This document shows, one piece after another, positions 43,643-52,118 of a DNA stretch of 64,000 nt (the stretch's first letter is position 1; each line of letters begins with the position of its first letter). The notes under the pieces were generated by a model. That model saw only the letters and a program-made list of their open reading frames with translations. It was not told the origin of the DNA and searched no databases. The stretch is from Acetobacteroides hydrogenigenes. GTDB taxonomy: Bacteria > Bacteroidota > Bacteroidia > Bacteroidales > ZOR0009. The position numbers were made by a program, and so were the translations under genes. The stretch covers positions 105,008 to 169,007 of the forward strand of contig NZ_SLWB01000008.1 of assembly GCF_004340205.1 (NCBI RefSeq), read 5' to 3'.

Positions 43643-45742
43643 CTAGATAACATCGATCAAGTTGGTGTCGGCAGCAACAGTTTGACCTTCTTCTACGAAG
43701 ATTCTGTTAACCAAACCAGCAAAAGTTGATGGGATGCTATTCTCCATCTTCATAGCTTCGAGAACAACGATGGTTTGTCCTACGGCTACGGTTTCGCCTG
43801 GCTTAACGAGCACCTGAAGGATTTTTCCGGGCATTGGAGACTGAACTGGCTTACCATTCTTAACCTCAGCGGCAGCAGCAGGAGCAGCAGCAGCGGCAGG
43901 AGCCTTAACGATATCAAGGATGGCGGTATCAGCGGCAACTACATCGCCTTCGGCAACCAAAAGGGTATTTACGTATCCGTCGATTGGGCAGGTAATGCTG
44001 TTTTCCATCTTCATAGCCTCAAGCACTGCGATTTGCTGACCAGCAGAAACCTTATCGCCTGGCTTCACGTTGAACACAAGGATCTTTCCTGGCATTGGAA
44101 CGGTAACGTTTTCGCCCTTAACGGTAGGAGCAGCGGCAGCAACCTCTACCTTTTCTACCTTAGGAGCGTTCTTGTACAATTCCTTTTTGGTGGCAGTTAG
44201 GTAATCCTTAGCAACAAGAGGGAAGAGCTCAAGAAGAAGAATTTCCTTCTCGTTCTCAGCAAGCTTAACGCCACACTCTAGGGTTGGGTTTGGCTGCATT
44301 TGGTGCTTCGAAGTATCGTAGTCGGTTTCTTCGCGGGTACCGCAAATCTTAAAGCGGAACTCAGGATCTACCGGAATTGGAGTTTTACCATACTCACCCT
44401 TAACCAAGTTACGGAACTGGTTCGATACGTTGGTGTACATCTCCTTACCGTTCATGATGTCCAATGCGCAGTTTACCGCCTGAGCACCTACGATTTGGCT
44501 AGTTGGGGTAACCAATGGAGGTAGACCAGAGTCTAGGCGAACCTGAGGGATAAGCTCCATTGCCTTTGGAAGGATGTGCTCCGACTTAAGCGCCTTAAGC
44601 TGGGCAACCATGTTGGTGTACATACCTCCAGGGATCTCTGCCTTCTTAACCAATTCGTCTGGTTTTGGGAAGTTGAAGTAAGCCTCGATCTTGTGGCAAG
44701 CCGCAAGAAGAGCCTCTTCGTCGTTCTTTTGAGCAGCAGCAACCGCCTTATCGAATTCCTTATCGATATCAGCAGGTAGCGTATCGGTAAGCGGGTTGAA
44801 TGGTTTTGGGAAGATCTTCACCGCATCAACAGCCTCAAGCTCCTTGCGGATACCTACAAGCTCTGCGTTGATTTTAGCAACAGCCTCCATGTTTACGTCA
44901 AGCTCTACACCCATCTTCTTGCAGAAAATGTAGATAAGCTCGATAGCAGGAGCAGCAGGACCACCAGCAAAGTTCCAGATGTTGGTGTCAACAACGTCAA
45001 CACCGCTAGCAATAGCGGCAACAACAGCACCTAAACCGTAACCTGGGGTACAGTGGGTGTGGAAGTCGATTGGAACGTTGATGTGCTTCTTGAAAAGGGT
45101 GATAAGCGCAGCGATACGTGATGGTGGAATAAGACCACTCATGTCCTTAATGGTAATCATATCGGCGCCTAGAGCTGCCATTTCCTTTGCCTTACCAAGG
45201 AAGTACTCATCGGTAAATACAGGCTTTGGAAGCGACTTACCAGCCAGCTTCATCTTCATTCTTTCGGTGAACGAAAGCTCTGGTTGGTGAGGATCGATGG
45301 TGTAGCAAACCGCGCAGTCGGCAATACCACCATACTTCTTAACGTACTTAATGGTAGCCTTAACGTTGTTCACGTCGTTTAGGGCATCGAAGATACGCAT
45401 GATACCAAGACCCGACTCGATAGAGTTGCGGCAGAAACCGTCAATAATCTCTTCGGTGTAAGGAGCATAGCCAAAAAGGTTACGTCCACGAGAAAGAGCT
45501 GTAAGCTTAGAAACATTTCCAACAGCAGCCTTAATCGATTCCAAACGAGTCCAAGGGTTCTCGTTAAGGTAACGCATCACTGAATCAGGAACTGCACCTC
45601 CCCAAACTTCCATTGCATAGAAGTTGGCATCTTTGTAGAAAGGTAACAGTCTTTCAACTTGTGCCTGAGTCATTCTTGTTGCAAATAGAGACTGCTGACC
45701 ATCACGCATGGTCAAGTCCCTAATCAAAAGTTTTCTTCCCAT
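43643..45742 (-). CDS. oadA: Oxaloacetate decarboxylase alpha / pyruvate carboxylase subunit B-type protein with two biotinyl domains
   Basis: This is the carboxyltransferase subunit of a biotin enzyme interconverting oxaloacetate and pyruvate. The 699-aa protein has the HMGL-like TIM barrel (about 1-280: IRDLTMRDGQQSLFATRM, ADMITIKDMSGLIPP, DFHTHCTPGYGLG), the PYC_OADA domain (about 290-500), and then two biotinyl domains. Each carries a biotin-lysine motif EAMKMEN, joined by an Ala-rich linker (APAAAAAPAAAAEV). One biotinyl domain is usual. Subunits beta and gamma are not adjacent, so it could work with a separate carboxylase or a distant OadB. Confidence 0.87.
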   Translation of the reverse strand: MGRKLLIRDLTMRDGQQSLFATRMTQAQVERLLPFYKDANFYAMEVWGGAVPDSVMRYLNENPWTRLESIKAAVGNVSKLTALSRGRNLFGYAPYTEEIIDGFCRNSIESGLGIMRIFDALNDVNNVKATIKYVKKYGGIADCAVCYTIDPHQPELSFTERMKMKLAGKSLPKPVFTDEYFLGKAKEMAALGADMITIKDMSGLIPPSRIAALITLFKKHINVPIDFHTHCTPGYGLGAVVAAIASGVDVVDTNIWNFAGGPAAPAIELIYIFCKKMGVELDVNMEAVAKINAELVGIRKELEAVDAVKIFPKPFNPLTDTLPADIDKEFDKAVAAAQKNDEEALLAACHKIEAYFNFPKPDELVKKAEIPGGMYTNMVAQLKALKSEHILPKAMELIPQVRLDSGLPPLVTPTSQIVGAQAVNCALDIMNGKEMYTNVSNQFRNLVKGEYGKTPIPVDPEFRFKICGTREETDYDTSKHQMQPNPTLECGVKLAENEKEILLLELFPLVAKDYLTATKKELYKNAPKVEKVEVAAAAPTVKGENVTVPMPGKILVFNVKPGDKVSAGQQIAVLEAMKMENSITCPIDGYVNTLLVAEGDVVAADTAILDIVKAPAAAAAPAAAAEVKNGKPVQSPMPGKILQVLVKPGETVAVGQTIVVLEAMKMENSIPSTFAGLVNRIFVEEGQTVAADTNLIDVI

Positions 45743-45900
45743 AACTATAAATAAAGATGTTTATGCCTTAGTAATTGTGCCCCAAAACTATTAATTTTTC
45801 ACTGTTATTCTGCTAACAAAATCGTATTATATAACATTGATAATGATGTTTAACAACATCTATTCACGAAGCCGTTAGCATCCGGCGTTAGACCATGGGC

Positions 45901-46545
45901 TTATTCGAACTCTAACTCGCTAAAGAACTGAGGAAGGTGGAAGTTTGGCTTTTCGAAATCAATCTTTTTCCACGATAGGAAATGAGGAACGGTAAGCTTA
46001 TCGCCACACTTATAGAAGTTGCCAGTAATCTTATCGCCAGACACTGGCGCAAAACGATCTTTCCAAAATGCTTTAAAGGGAATTGCAACGGTAATATTCC
46101 ACTCTGTTTCGCCATGCTTTTCGGGGAAAGGCTTATTTCCGAGCGACGAAAGCACGCGAATGCTAGAGAGCACGCTCTTATCTGCGCGAACGGCCTCTTC
46201 GCCAACTTTATGGTAGCCTAAAAGGCGCTTGCCGATGCACGACAGCTCTAGGTTGTAGTAATCCATACTGCCCTGCAACGAAACGAACATCTCCACGCAG
46301 CTATCTTCCCATACATTGCCATCGTTCTCAGCAACAGCGGCCCTCACCGATTGCTCGCGCACCTTGTACTTTAAGAAGAGTTCCTTTTCGTTATAACCAA
46401 TCCTAAGAGTAACACGTGGCTTATAGGGAAAGGCTTCCCAATTAACCTGCTCAATTTTAAACGATGAAATTTCCCAATCCAACGTTTGCGAAACCAGTTC
46501 TAGGTCTGGCATTTCAATCTTCTCTAGTACTTTTGCAATTGTCAT
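45901..46545 (-). CDS. CBM9/DOMON-like carbohydrate-binding family protein
   Basis: A 214-aa protein without a signal peptide. The pattern VTLRIGYNEKELFLKYKVREQSVRA, VWEDSCVEMFVSLQGSMDYYNLELSCIGKRLLGYH and WNITVAIPFKAF is that of the CBM9-like 'carbohydrate-binding family 9-like' fold. The function in the cytoplasm is unknown. It is a monocistron upstream of, and divergent from, a sugar transporter, which fits a link to sugar use but does not prove it. Confidence 0.65.
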   Translation of the reverse strand: MTIAKVLEKIEMPDLELVSQTLDWEISSFKIEQVNWEAFPYKPRVTLRIGYNEKELFLKYKVREQSVRAAVAENDGNVWEDSCVEMFVSLQGSMDYYNLELSCIGKRLLGYHKVGEEAVRADKSVLSSIRVLSSLGNKPFPEKHGETEWNITVAIPFKAFWKDRFAPVSGDKITGNFYKCGDKLTVPHFLSWKKIDFEKPNFHLPQFFSELEFE

Positions 46546-46770
46546 TTTGATTTTTTGTTACTCAACGGTTTAGACAAAAAGGAAAAAAACAAAAGATGAA
46601 ATTAGGTTGCTCTCTTCACGCTTCTCTTTTCCTTAAAAATGGGACGAAAAATACAAAATAAAACAATTGAGAACAGCCTCTGCGCACAATTTTCAATTCA
46701 TTACCATACAATGCATTTCTCTTTTCATTCAAAATGAAAATTACGGTGTGTTATCAAAGCCAAAAAAAAG

Positions 46771-46778
46771 TATATTCG
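46771..46778 (+). promoter_or_regulatory. -7-like box of the MFS gene
   Basis: TATATTCG, the same TTCG variant as in the exbB promoter, lies 34 bases before the ATG at 46813. Confidence 0.4.
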
Positions 46779-46812
46779 CAGACAAACAAAATAACCTTTA
46801 AAAACATCAATA

Positions 46813-48102
46813 ATGCCAGCAACCACAAAGAAAGTCGGCAGCAACATTGTACCGTTCACGGTCGTGGCCATGCTTTTTGCCGTTTTTGGATTTGTCACCT
46901 TTGCGACAGGAGGACTAAACGGAATTCTTGAAAACACCTTTAACCTTCCAAAGGGAGGATGGCAGTCGCAAATGGTTTTTTTCGCCTTCTTTATTGCAAC
47001 CCTTGCATCAGCTAACGCATCGGCTTGGGTCGTTACCAAGGTTGGATATAAGCGCGGAATGTCGGTAGGATTATTCTTCATTGCATTGGGGTCGTTCCTA
47101 TTTATTCCTGCGGCAACTTACAGATCATTTTTCTTCTTCCTTGGAGCTCTATTCGTAACTGGAGTTGGGAATACGATGACACAGGCTGCTGTTAACCCCT
47201 ACATCACCATTCTTGGCCCTATTGAAAGCGCAGCTCGTCGCATTAGCTTCATGGGGATCATGAATAAGTTTGCGGGTGGACTTGCCCCTATCATTCTTGC
47301 TTCGGCAATTACCTTTGCACCAACAGCAACTCAAGATGATAAGCTTTCGCAGATCAGCTCAACTTACGTATGGATTACCATCGTATTTGTAGCAACTGCA
47401 GTAGTTCTTCTTTTCGTTAAGATGCCAGAAATTGAGAACACCAGCGGTTCTGCTTCAAACAAAGAGGATGAAAAGGCCGAAGGTAAGCTTACCGACTACC
47501 CATACCTTATCCTTGGCGTTCTAACGCTATTCCTTTACGTAGGTATCGAAACCATGGTAATGGGACAAAGCAAGGCTATGGGCGAAGCGTTCAACATGGC
47601 AGAGATTCACACCAAATTCTACAATGCGCTTGCCTCGTATGGCTTGATTATTGGCTACATCTGCGGTATTATACTTATTCCTAAGTACCTTTCACAGTCG
47701 AAGGCATTAGCAATGTGTGCTGGTTCTGGTATTGTTCTTTCGATTGTAGGACTACTTGTCCCTGCTGACATTACCGTAACGTTCCCATTCATCAACCTTG
47801 TTGGACTAGAGCAAACTACCCTGATTGTTCCTGTCAAGATTCTCATATTTGCCGCAATGGGCTTCTCTTGCTCACTAGTTTGGCCTGCTGTATGGCCTCT
47901 TGCAATGGATGGTCTTGGTTCGTTCACAAAGAAAGCTGGCGGATGGATGATGCTTGCTGTTGTTGGTGGTGCAGTATACCCTGTAGTTTGGGGTGTCTTC
48001 AACCAAAATGGCATGCCTAATGCAGCATTCTTCCTAAGCATCATCTCTTTTGTAGCAATATTCTACTACGGAGTTGCAGGACATAAAGTTGGAAAGAAGT
48101 AA
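46813..48102 (+). CDS. Sugar MFS transporter (FucP/GluP-like)
   Basis: This is an inner-membrane 429-aa permease with about 12 helices. Features of the FHS (fucose-galactose-glucose:H+ symporter) family are the N-terminal FAVFGFVTFATGGLNGILENTFNL, FVTGVGNTMTQAAVNPYITILGPIESAARRISFMGIMNKFAGGLAPIIL, and the middle charged loop (KEDEKAEGKLTDYP). The exact sugar cannot be told. The gene is followed by a strong terminator. Confidence 0.85.
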   Translation: MPATTKKVGSNIVPFTVVAMLFAVFGFVTFATGGLNGILENTFNLPKGGWQSQMVFFAFFIATLASANASAWVVTKVGYKRGMSVGLFFIALGSFLFIPAATYRSFFFFLGALFVTGVGNTMTQAAVNPYITILGPIESAARRISFMGIMNKFAGGLAPIILASAITFAPTATQDDKLSQISSTYVWITIVFVATAVVLLFVKMPEIENTSGSASNKEDEKAEGKLTDYPYLILGVLTLFLYVGIETMVMGQSKAMGEAFNMAEIHTKFYNALASYGLIIGYICGIILIPKYLSQSKALAMCAGSGIVLSIVGLLVPADITVTFPFINLVGLEQTTLIVPVKILIFAAMGFSCSLVWPAVWPLAMDGLGSFTKKAGGWMMLAVVGGAVYPVVWGVFNQNGMPNAAFFLSIISFVAIFYYGVAGHKVGKK

Positions 48103-48117
48103 CGATTATTTTCGATT

Positions 48118-48159
48118 ATAAGGAAAGCGGATTGCCAGCACTGGCAATCCGCTTTTTTA
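48118..48159 (+). terminator. Terminator after the MFS gene
   Basis: AAGCGGATTGCCAG-ca-CTGGCAATCCGCTT followed by TTTT. Confidence 0.9.
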
Positions 48160-48176
48160 TAGCCATAAACAGAGCG

Positions 48177-48208
48177 TAAAAAAGGCGATCCTATGATCGC
48201 CTTTTTTA
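48177..48208. terminator. Bidirectional terminator
   Basis: AAAAAAGGCGATC-ctat-GATCGCCTTTTTT; the minus-strand side terminates the acyltransferase gene. Confidence 0.9.
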
Positions 48209-48228
48209 CTAATGGTAGAGTAGCCATG

Positions 48229-50046
48229 CTACTCATCAAAAGTATAGTCTGTTTGATTAAACCTATCGAGGATGCTCTTGTCGTTAATCTCCTTAGATAA
48301 GGATGTAATAACATCGAATGGCACATTGAAGAGATCGAGCACAAGCAAGCCATCGAGGCAATCGTTAAAAAGAGGATCGACATTTAAGCTGATAATCCTA
48401 CCGCCAAGCTTTATGTACTTTTTCAGAAGTACCGGCATTCGGTAGTCTTCAGGCTCCACATCGCTAATAAACTTATCGATCTTATTAATATCGGCCTTTG
48501 CCTGCTGAATAATAATCTCAGAATCTATATTATCAAACTTTGCTTTATAGCGATTTCGAGGAGTAACAAACTTCGCCATATCGTAGTCGTAGTGGTTTTC
48601 CTTAAGGAAGTTCACTATAAGCTTCTTCGAGAACGACGAATAACGGTTGCTCACGCTAACAGGACCTATCAGGTACCTATATTCCGGATGCTTAAGCAAG
48701 AAGTAGAGAATTCCCTTCCAAAGCAGGAATAGAGGTAGAGGCTTCCGCTGGTACTCCGACACAATAAACGAGCGCCCCAACTCTATACTTTGAGTCAGCA
48801 CAGGACCAAAATCATCGCTAATTTTAAAGAGCGACTGGATGTAAAAGCCCTTCTTTCCGTAGCGATCCATAATCTCTTGGCCCTTACCAACACGATAAGC
48901 TCCAACTATGGCATTTGCATCATCATCCCAAATAAAGAGCTGGTTGTAGTACAAATCAAACTCATCGATATCGATCTTTTGGTTGGTTCCTTCGCCTACC
49001 TGGCGAAAGGTAACCTCGCGCAAGCGACCAATTTCATTGATAATATTGGGCATCTCAACAGATGGAGCACAAATCACCGAATAGTTCTTGCTAGTAAACA
49101 GCAGGTACTCGCTTTTCAGCGCAGCAACTTCGGCCTGCACTATGGCTGGATCAACAGGCGCTACGATCTCCTCTACAGCCGTTTTTTTAACAATACGAGG
49201 CTTAAAGAACTTCTTCACTTCGCTATCGTTAATAGGAGCGCTGAGCGCATACGTTTTTGCTCTCAAGTAGCGAGTGTAACGCGAAATGTCTCCACTCTTA
49301 AACTCTCGCTGCTCCTCAACAGATATTGGGTTTCCGATCCGTATCTTTATTGTCTTATTCTTCTTATTTAGCAGCTCCGATGGTAGCTTAACGGTACGAA
49401 GCATGGGGTGTACCAGTCCAAGAAGATGGAATAGGTTGGAGTTGCTGCCATGAAAGTAAATTGGAACAACAGGAACCTCTGCGCTTTTAATAAGCTTCAT
49501 TATGGAGTCGTTCCACTGCTTATCGGCTACATTAAAAAGGTTTTGGTTAAAAGCCGAAACCTCTCCGGCAGGAAAGATCCCCAAACCATGCCCTTCTTTT
49601 ACATGCTTAATGGCACTCTTGATACCTGCTAGGCTTGAGTTTATCGATTTCTTATTCTCAAACGGGTTAACAGGAAGACAAAAATCTTCAATCGGCTTAA
49701 TCTTCTGGAGAAGAAAATTAACCATAACCTTAAAATCTGGACGCTGCTGTAATATCAGCAGCATCAGCAAAATGCCATCGATACCTCCAAACGGATGGTT
49801 CGATACGGTGATAAATCCCCCTTGAGGGATTCTTTTAAGCTCTTCTGGATTGATGTCGTATTTGATATCTAGCTCTTCGAGCAGGCTATTTATAAAGTCA
49901 AGGCCACTATTATTCCCTATTTTTGAGTAAATATCATTTACCTTATTAAAGCCCAAGATAAACATCAAAAGTTTAGCAATCCCCTCTCCTCCTAAGCCTT
50001 GGAGATTGGCCGCCTTCATTAAATCTTCTTCTTTTACAAGTTTCAT
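48229..50046 (-). CDS. Bifunctional aminolipid acyltransferase, PlsC-like + GNAT-like (OlsF-type)
   Basis: The 605-aa protein has two acyltransferase parts. Residues about 60-270 form a PlsC-type O-acyltransferase domain (ITVSNHPFGGIDGILLMLLI, GIFPAGEVSAFNQ, PVVPIYFHGSNSNLFHLLG). Residues about 320-530 form a GNAT-like N-acyltransferase domain (REVTFRQVGEGTNQKIDIDEFDLYYNQLFIWDDDANAIVGAYRVGKG, IELGRSFIVSEYQRK). This fusion matches OlsF, which makes ornithine-type or glycine-type lipids in Bacteroidota by N- then O-acylation. The amino-acid head group cannot be told here. Confidence 0.78.
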   Translation of the reverse strand: MKLVKEEDLMKAANLQGLGGEGIAKLLMFILGFNKVNDIYSKIGNNSGLDFINSLLEELDIKYDINPEELKRIPQGGFITVSNHPFGGIDGILLMLLILQQRPDFKVMVNFLLQKIKPIEDFCLPVNPFENKKSINSSLAGIKSAIKHVKEGHGLGIFPAGEVSAFNQNLFNVADKQWNDSIMKLIKSAEVPVVPIYFHGSNSNLFHLLGLVHPMLRTVKLPSELLNKKNKTIKIRIGNPISVEEQREFKSGDISRYTRYLRAKTYALSAPINDSEVKKFFKPRIVKKTAVEEIVAPVDPAIVQAEVAALKSEYLLFTSKNYSVICAPSVEMPNIINEIGRLREVTFRQVGEGTNQKIDIDEFDLYYNQLFIWDDDANAIVGAYRVGKGQEIMDRYGKKGFYIQSLFKISDDFGPVLTQSIELGRSFIVSEYQRKPLPLFLLWKGILYFLLKHPEYRYLIGPVSVSNRYSSFSKKLIVNFLKENHYDYDMAKFVTPRNRYKAKFDNIDSEIIIQQAKADINKIDKFISDVEPEDYRMPVLLKKYIKLGGRIISLNVDPLFNDCLDGLLVLDLFNVPFDVITSLSKEINDKSILDRFNQTDYTFDE

Positions 50047-50184
50047 ATTTTCCCAGAATTAAGGTTTCGAAAATAACAGATTTTTCTAATTATCACGACT
50101 CTCTTGTGCTAATTAAGCACCACCGCATGGATGAAGGCATCCTACTTTTGGCATTTTTTATTTTTAAAGATAGCCGCTAAATCT

Positions 50185-50192
50185 TAAATTTG
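50185..50192 (+). promoter_or_regulatory. -7 box of the first paralogous secreted-protein gene
   Basis: TAAATTTG fits the consensus. A TTG at 50190 that would extend the reading frame falls inside this box, so the ATG at 50220 is the start. Confidence 0.55.
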
Positions 50193-50219
50193 GCAGCGTA
50201 TAATTTAAAAGGGAATTTT

Positions 50220-51068
50220 ATGAAAAGGATATTACTGGCTGTTTTGTTGGGAGCATTGAGCACATCGCTCTTTGCGGGGAGGTATAAACCCACTGTTGAT
50301 GATGTGAATACCTTCTTAAAGAATACTACTTACGTAGTTCTTGAGTCGAATCCGATAAGCTCGTACAACCTAAAGATTAAGGAGGCTATGAGCACCAACT
50401 GGACCCTTACCAAGTTCGAATTTATTACATCGGCCCAGTTTGAACAGATGCGTAAGGAGCGTGACAAGTCGTTCTTAGTTTTAGTTGACTTCAAATACCC
50501 AGAGGAAAATATTTCGGTTAGCTACACCCACCTTTGCGCCATGAACGGCTCGGCAACCAGCAAGGTTACCGATATGCCAGAGGTTATCAGCATACCGGCT
50601 GGCTATACAAAAAATGGAGATGCATCCTACTACTACAAGCTAGAGGCATTCCTACGCTTTTTCCAGCAGCACATCCTTGCGCTCAAGGCCGATCCAAAGC
50701 TGCTAAAGGCTGACATGCTTGACGACTACAACGATAACGCTCCTAAGGTAAAGATGAAAGAGCTTTGGGTTGTAGAGAAAGATCTTGAGAAGGACATGCG
50801 CGACATCACCAAGCAGCGCAAGGCTTACCCCTACCCTGTAAAGGTTGTTAACCCCGAAGATATCGAAGATGCTATTGCCAAAAAAGATGAGAATGTAATG
50901 TTTATCCACAAGGTTGGTCCCGATGGACAAAGAATGCAAGAGCGTGTGTACAAGATGGTATTTAGTGCATCTGATGGCCTACTGTACTACTTCGACATGC
51001 ACCGCATGTCAGGATCTAAGCCTGATGGAATGCTGGAGTCGGACCTAAAGAAGCTATCAAAAAAGTAG
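50220..51068 (+). CDS. Secreted hypothetical protein, paralogue of the gene at 51153
   Basis: No known function recognised. The 282-aa precursor has a signal peptide (MKRILLAVLLGALSTSLFA). The mature part starts with a helical KPTVDDVNTFLKNTTYVVLESNPISSYNLKIKEAMSTNWTLTKFEFI and shares order and spacing of features with the next gene (KKATSADVERFFKSTTSVLIFNENKMVDLSLKDNLTKHWKVTPLKYV). A late segment RVYKMVFSASDGLLYYFDMH matches RCYKMLFGTDDAKLYFYGYH in the paralogue. It has its own promoter and is followed by a terminator. Confidence 0.75.
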   Translation: MKRILLAVLLGALSTSLFAGRYKPTVDDVNTFLKNTTYVVLESNPISSYNLKIKEAMSTNWTLTKFEFITSAQFEQMRKERDKSFLVLVDFKYPEENISVSYTHLCAMNGSATSKVTDMPEVISIPAGYTKNGDASYYYKLEAFLRFFQQHILALKADPKLLKADMLDDYNDNAPKVKMKELWVVEKDLEKDMRDITKQRKAYPYPVKVVNPEDIEDAIAKKDENVMFIHKVGPDGQRMQERVYKMVFSASDGLLYYFDMHRMSGSKPDGMLESDLKKLSKK

Positions 51069-51090
51069 GAGACTGCATATTCGCTTAATT

Positions 51091-51124
51091 AAGCTGAAGA
51101 AGGCTTGCTATTGCAGCAAGCCTT
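51091..51124 (+). terminator. Terminator between the two paralogues
   Basis: GAAGGCTTGC-tattgca-GCAAGCCTTC then TTACTTTTG; its T-rich tail runs into the -7 box at 51127. Confidence 0.75.
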
Positions 51125-51126
51125 CT

Positions 51127-51134
51127 TACTTTTG
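51127..51134 (+). promoter_or_regulatory. -7 box of the second paralogous gene
   Basis: TACTTTTG, directly after the terminator stem, 18 bases before the ATG at 51153. Confidence 0.5.
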
Positions 51135-51152
51135 CTTAAGCAACCAACTCAA

Positions 51153-51995
51153 ATGAAAATGAAGAAAATAGGATTAATTGCATTTACCTTAACGCTTTCG
51201 CTAGCAGCACTAGCTCAAGGCAAAAAGGCGACATCTGCAGATGTTGAGCGCTTTTTCAAATCAACAACGTCTGTCTTAATCTTCAACGAGAATAAGATGG
51301 TAGACCTCTCGCTTAAAGACAACCTCACCAAGCACTGGAAGGTTACCCCTTTAAAATATGTAGACTCAACTGAATTTGAGAACCTAAGAACGGATGCAAA
51401 AAACTCGTTCCTAGGCATTACAGAAGTTCGCTACAGCAACGATAAGCGTGAGAATCCTTACTACTTTCTGGCCCTTTCGGTAGGAGGCAACGCTGCAAAC
51501 TATGCAGATATGCCCGACCTTGGATTTATCCCGTTTGGAACAACGCTCGACGAGGCTCTCGATAACATGTACATGCTCCCAACGCTGCTAGATTTTCTTC
51601 AGATGCACGTTCAAAACCTGAAGATGATCCCTGGTATTTTAGAGGAAAGCCTACGTTTCTACAATAAAAACGTAGAAGAGCTTGCCAATAAAACAATTCT
51701 AATCTGCAAGGATGATGTAACATCGGGTGTTAGCCCAGAACGAATGGACAAAAAGAATAAGAACGAAATTCGCTTTGTATCACGCGAAGAAATCGTAAAG
51801 GCGGTAGAAGAGCGTCGTCCAAATACCGTTGTTTCGTTTCTTGTTTGCCCTAAAGGCGAGGTTACAGCACGTTGCTATAAAATGCTGTTTGGTACTGACG
51901 ATGCTAAGCTGTACTTTTACGGCTACCATAAAACCAACAAGCTGCAAAAGAATGGTTTTACCCGCTGGGATATCGAGCGAATTGCCAGATACTAG
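51153..51995 (+). CDS. Secreted hypothetical protein, paralogue of the gene at 50220
   Basis: A 280-aa precursor with signal peptide (KKIGLIAFTLTLSLAALAQ). It shows the same arrangement as its neighbour: an N-terminal helix-strand block, a middle TLLDFLQMHVQNLKMIPGILEESLRFYN helix equivalent to AFLRFFQQHILALKADPKLLKADMLDDYN, and the C-terminal strand pair. The tandem arrangement with separate promoters suggests an old duplication. Function unknown. ATGs at 51153 and 51159 are both possible starts. Confidence 0.75.
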   Translation: MKMKKIGLIAFTLTLSLAALAQGKKATSADVERFFKSTTSVLIFNENKMVDLSLKDNLTKHWKVTPLKYVDSTEFENLRTDAKNSFLGITEVRYSNDKRENPYYFLALSVGGNAANYADMPDLGFIPFGTTLDEALDNMYMLPTLLDFLQMHVQNLKMIPGILEESLRFYNKNVEELANKTILICKDDVTSGVSPERMDKKNKNEIRFVSREEIVKAVEERRPNTVVSFLVCPKGEVTARCYKMLFGTDDAKLYFYGYHKTNKLQKNGFTRWDIERIARY

Positions 51996-52116
51996 ATAAG
52001 AGATTTTAGACGCAAGATGTTAGACATGAGAAATGCACAAAGGCTCACTTACCCTTATCTAACATCTACTATCTAACGTCTAATATCTAAAACAAAAGTT
52101 TAATATCTAACTTAAC
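51996..52116. repeat. Degenerate TCTAA/TTAGA-type intergenic repeat
   Basis: The spacer is built from words such as TTAGACATG, TATCTAACATCTAC, TCTAACGTCTAATATCTAA. The same word family fills the spacers around the 5S genes (63478-63650 and 63808-63905). Confidence 0.6.
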
Positions 52117-52118
52117 AT

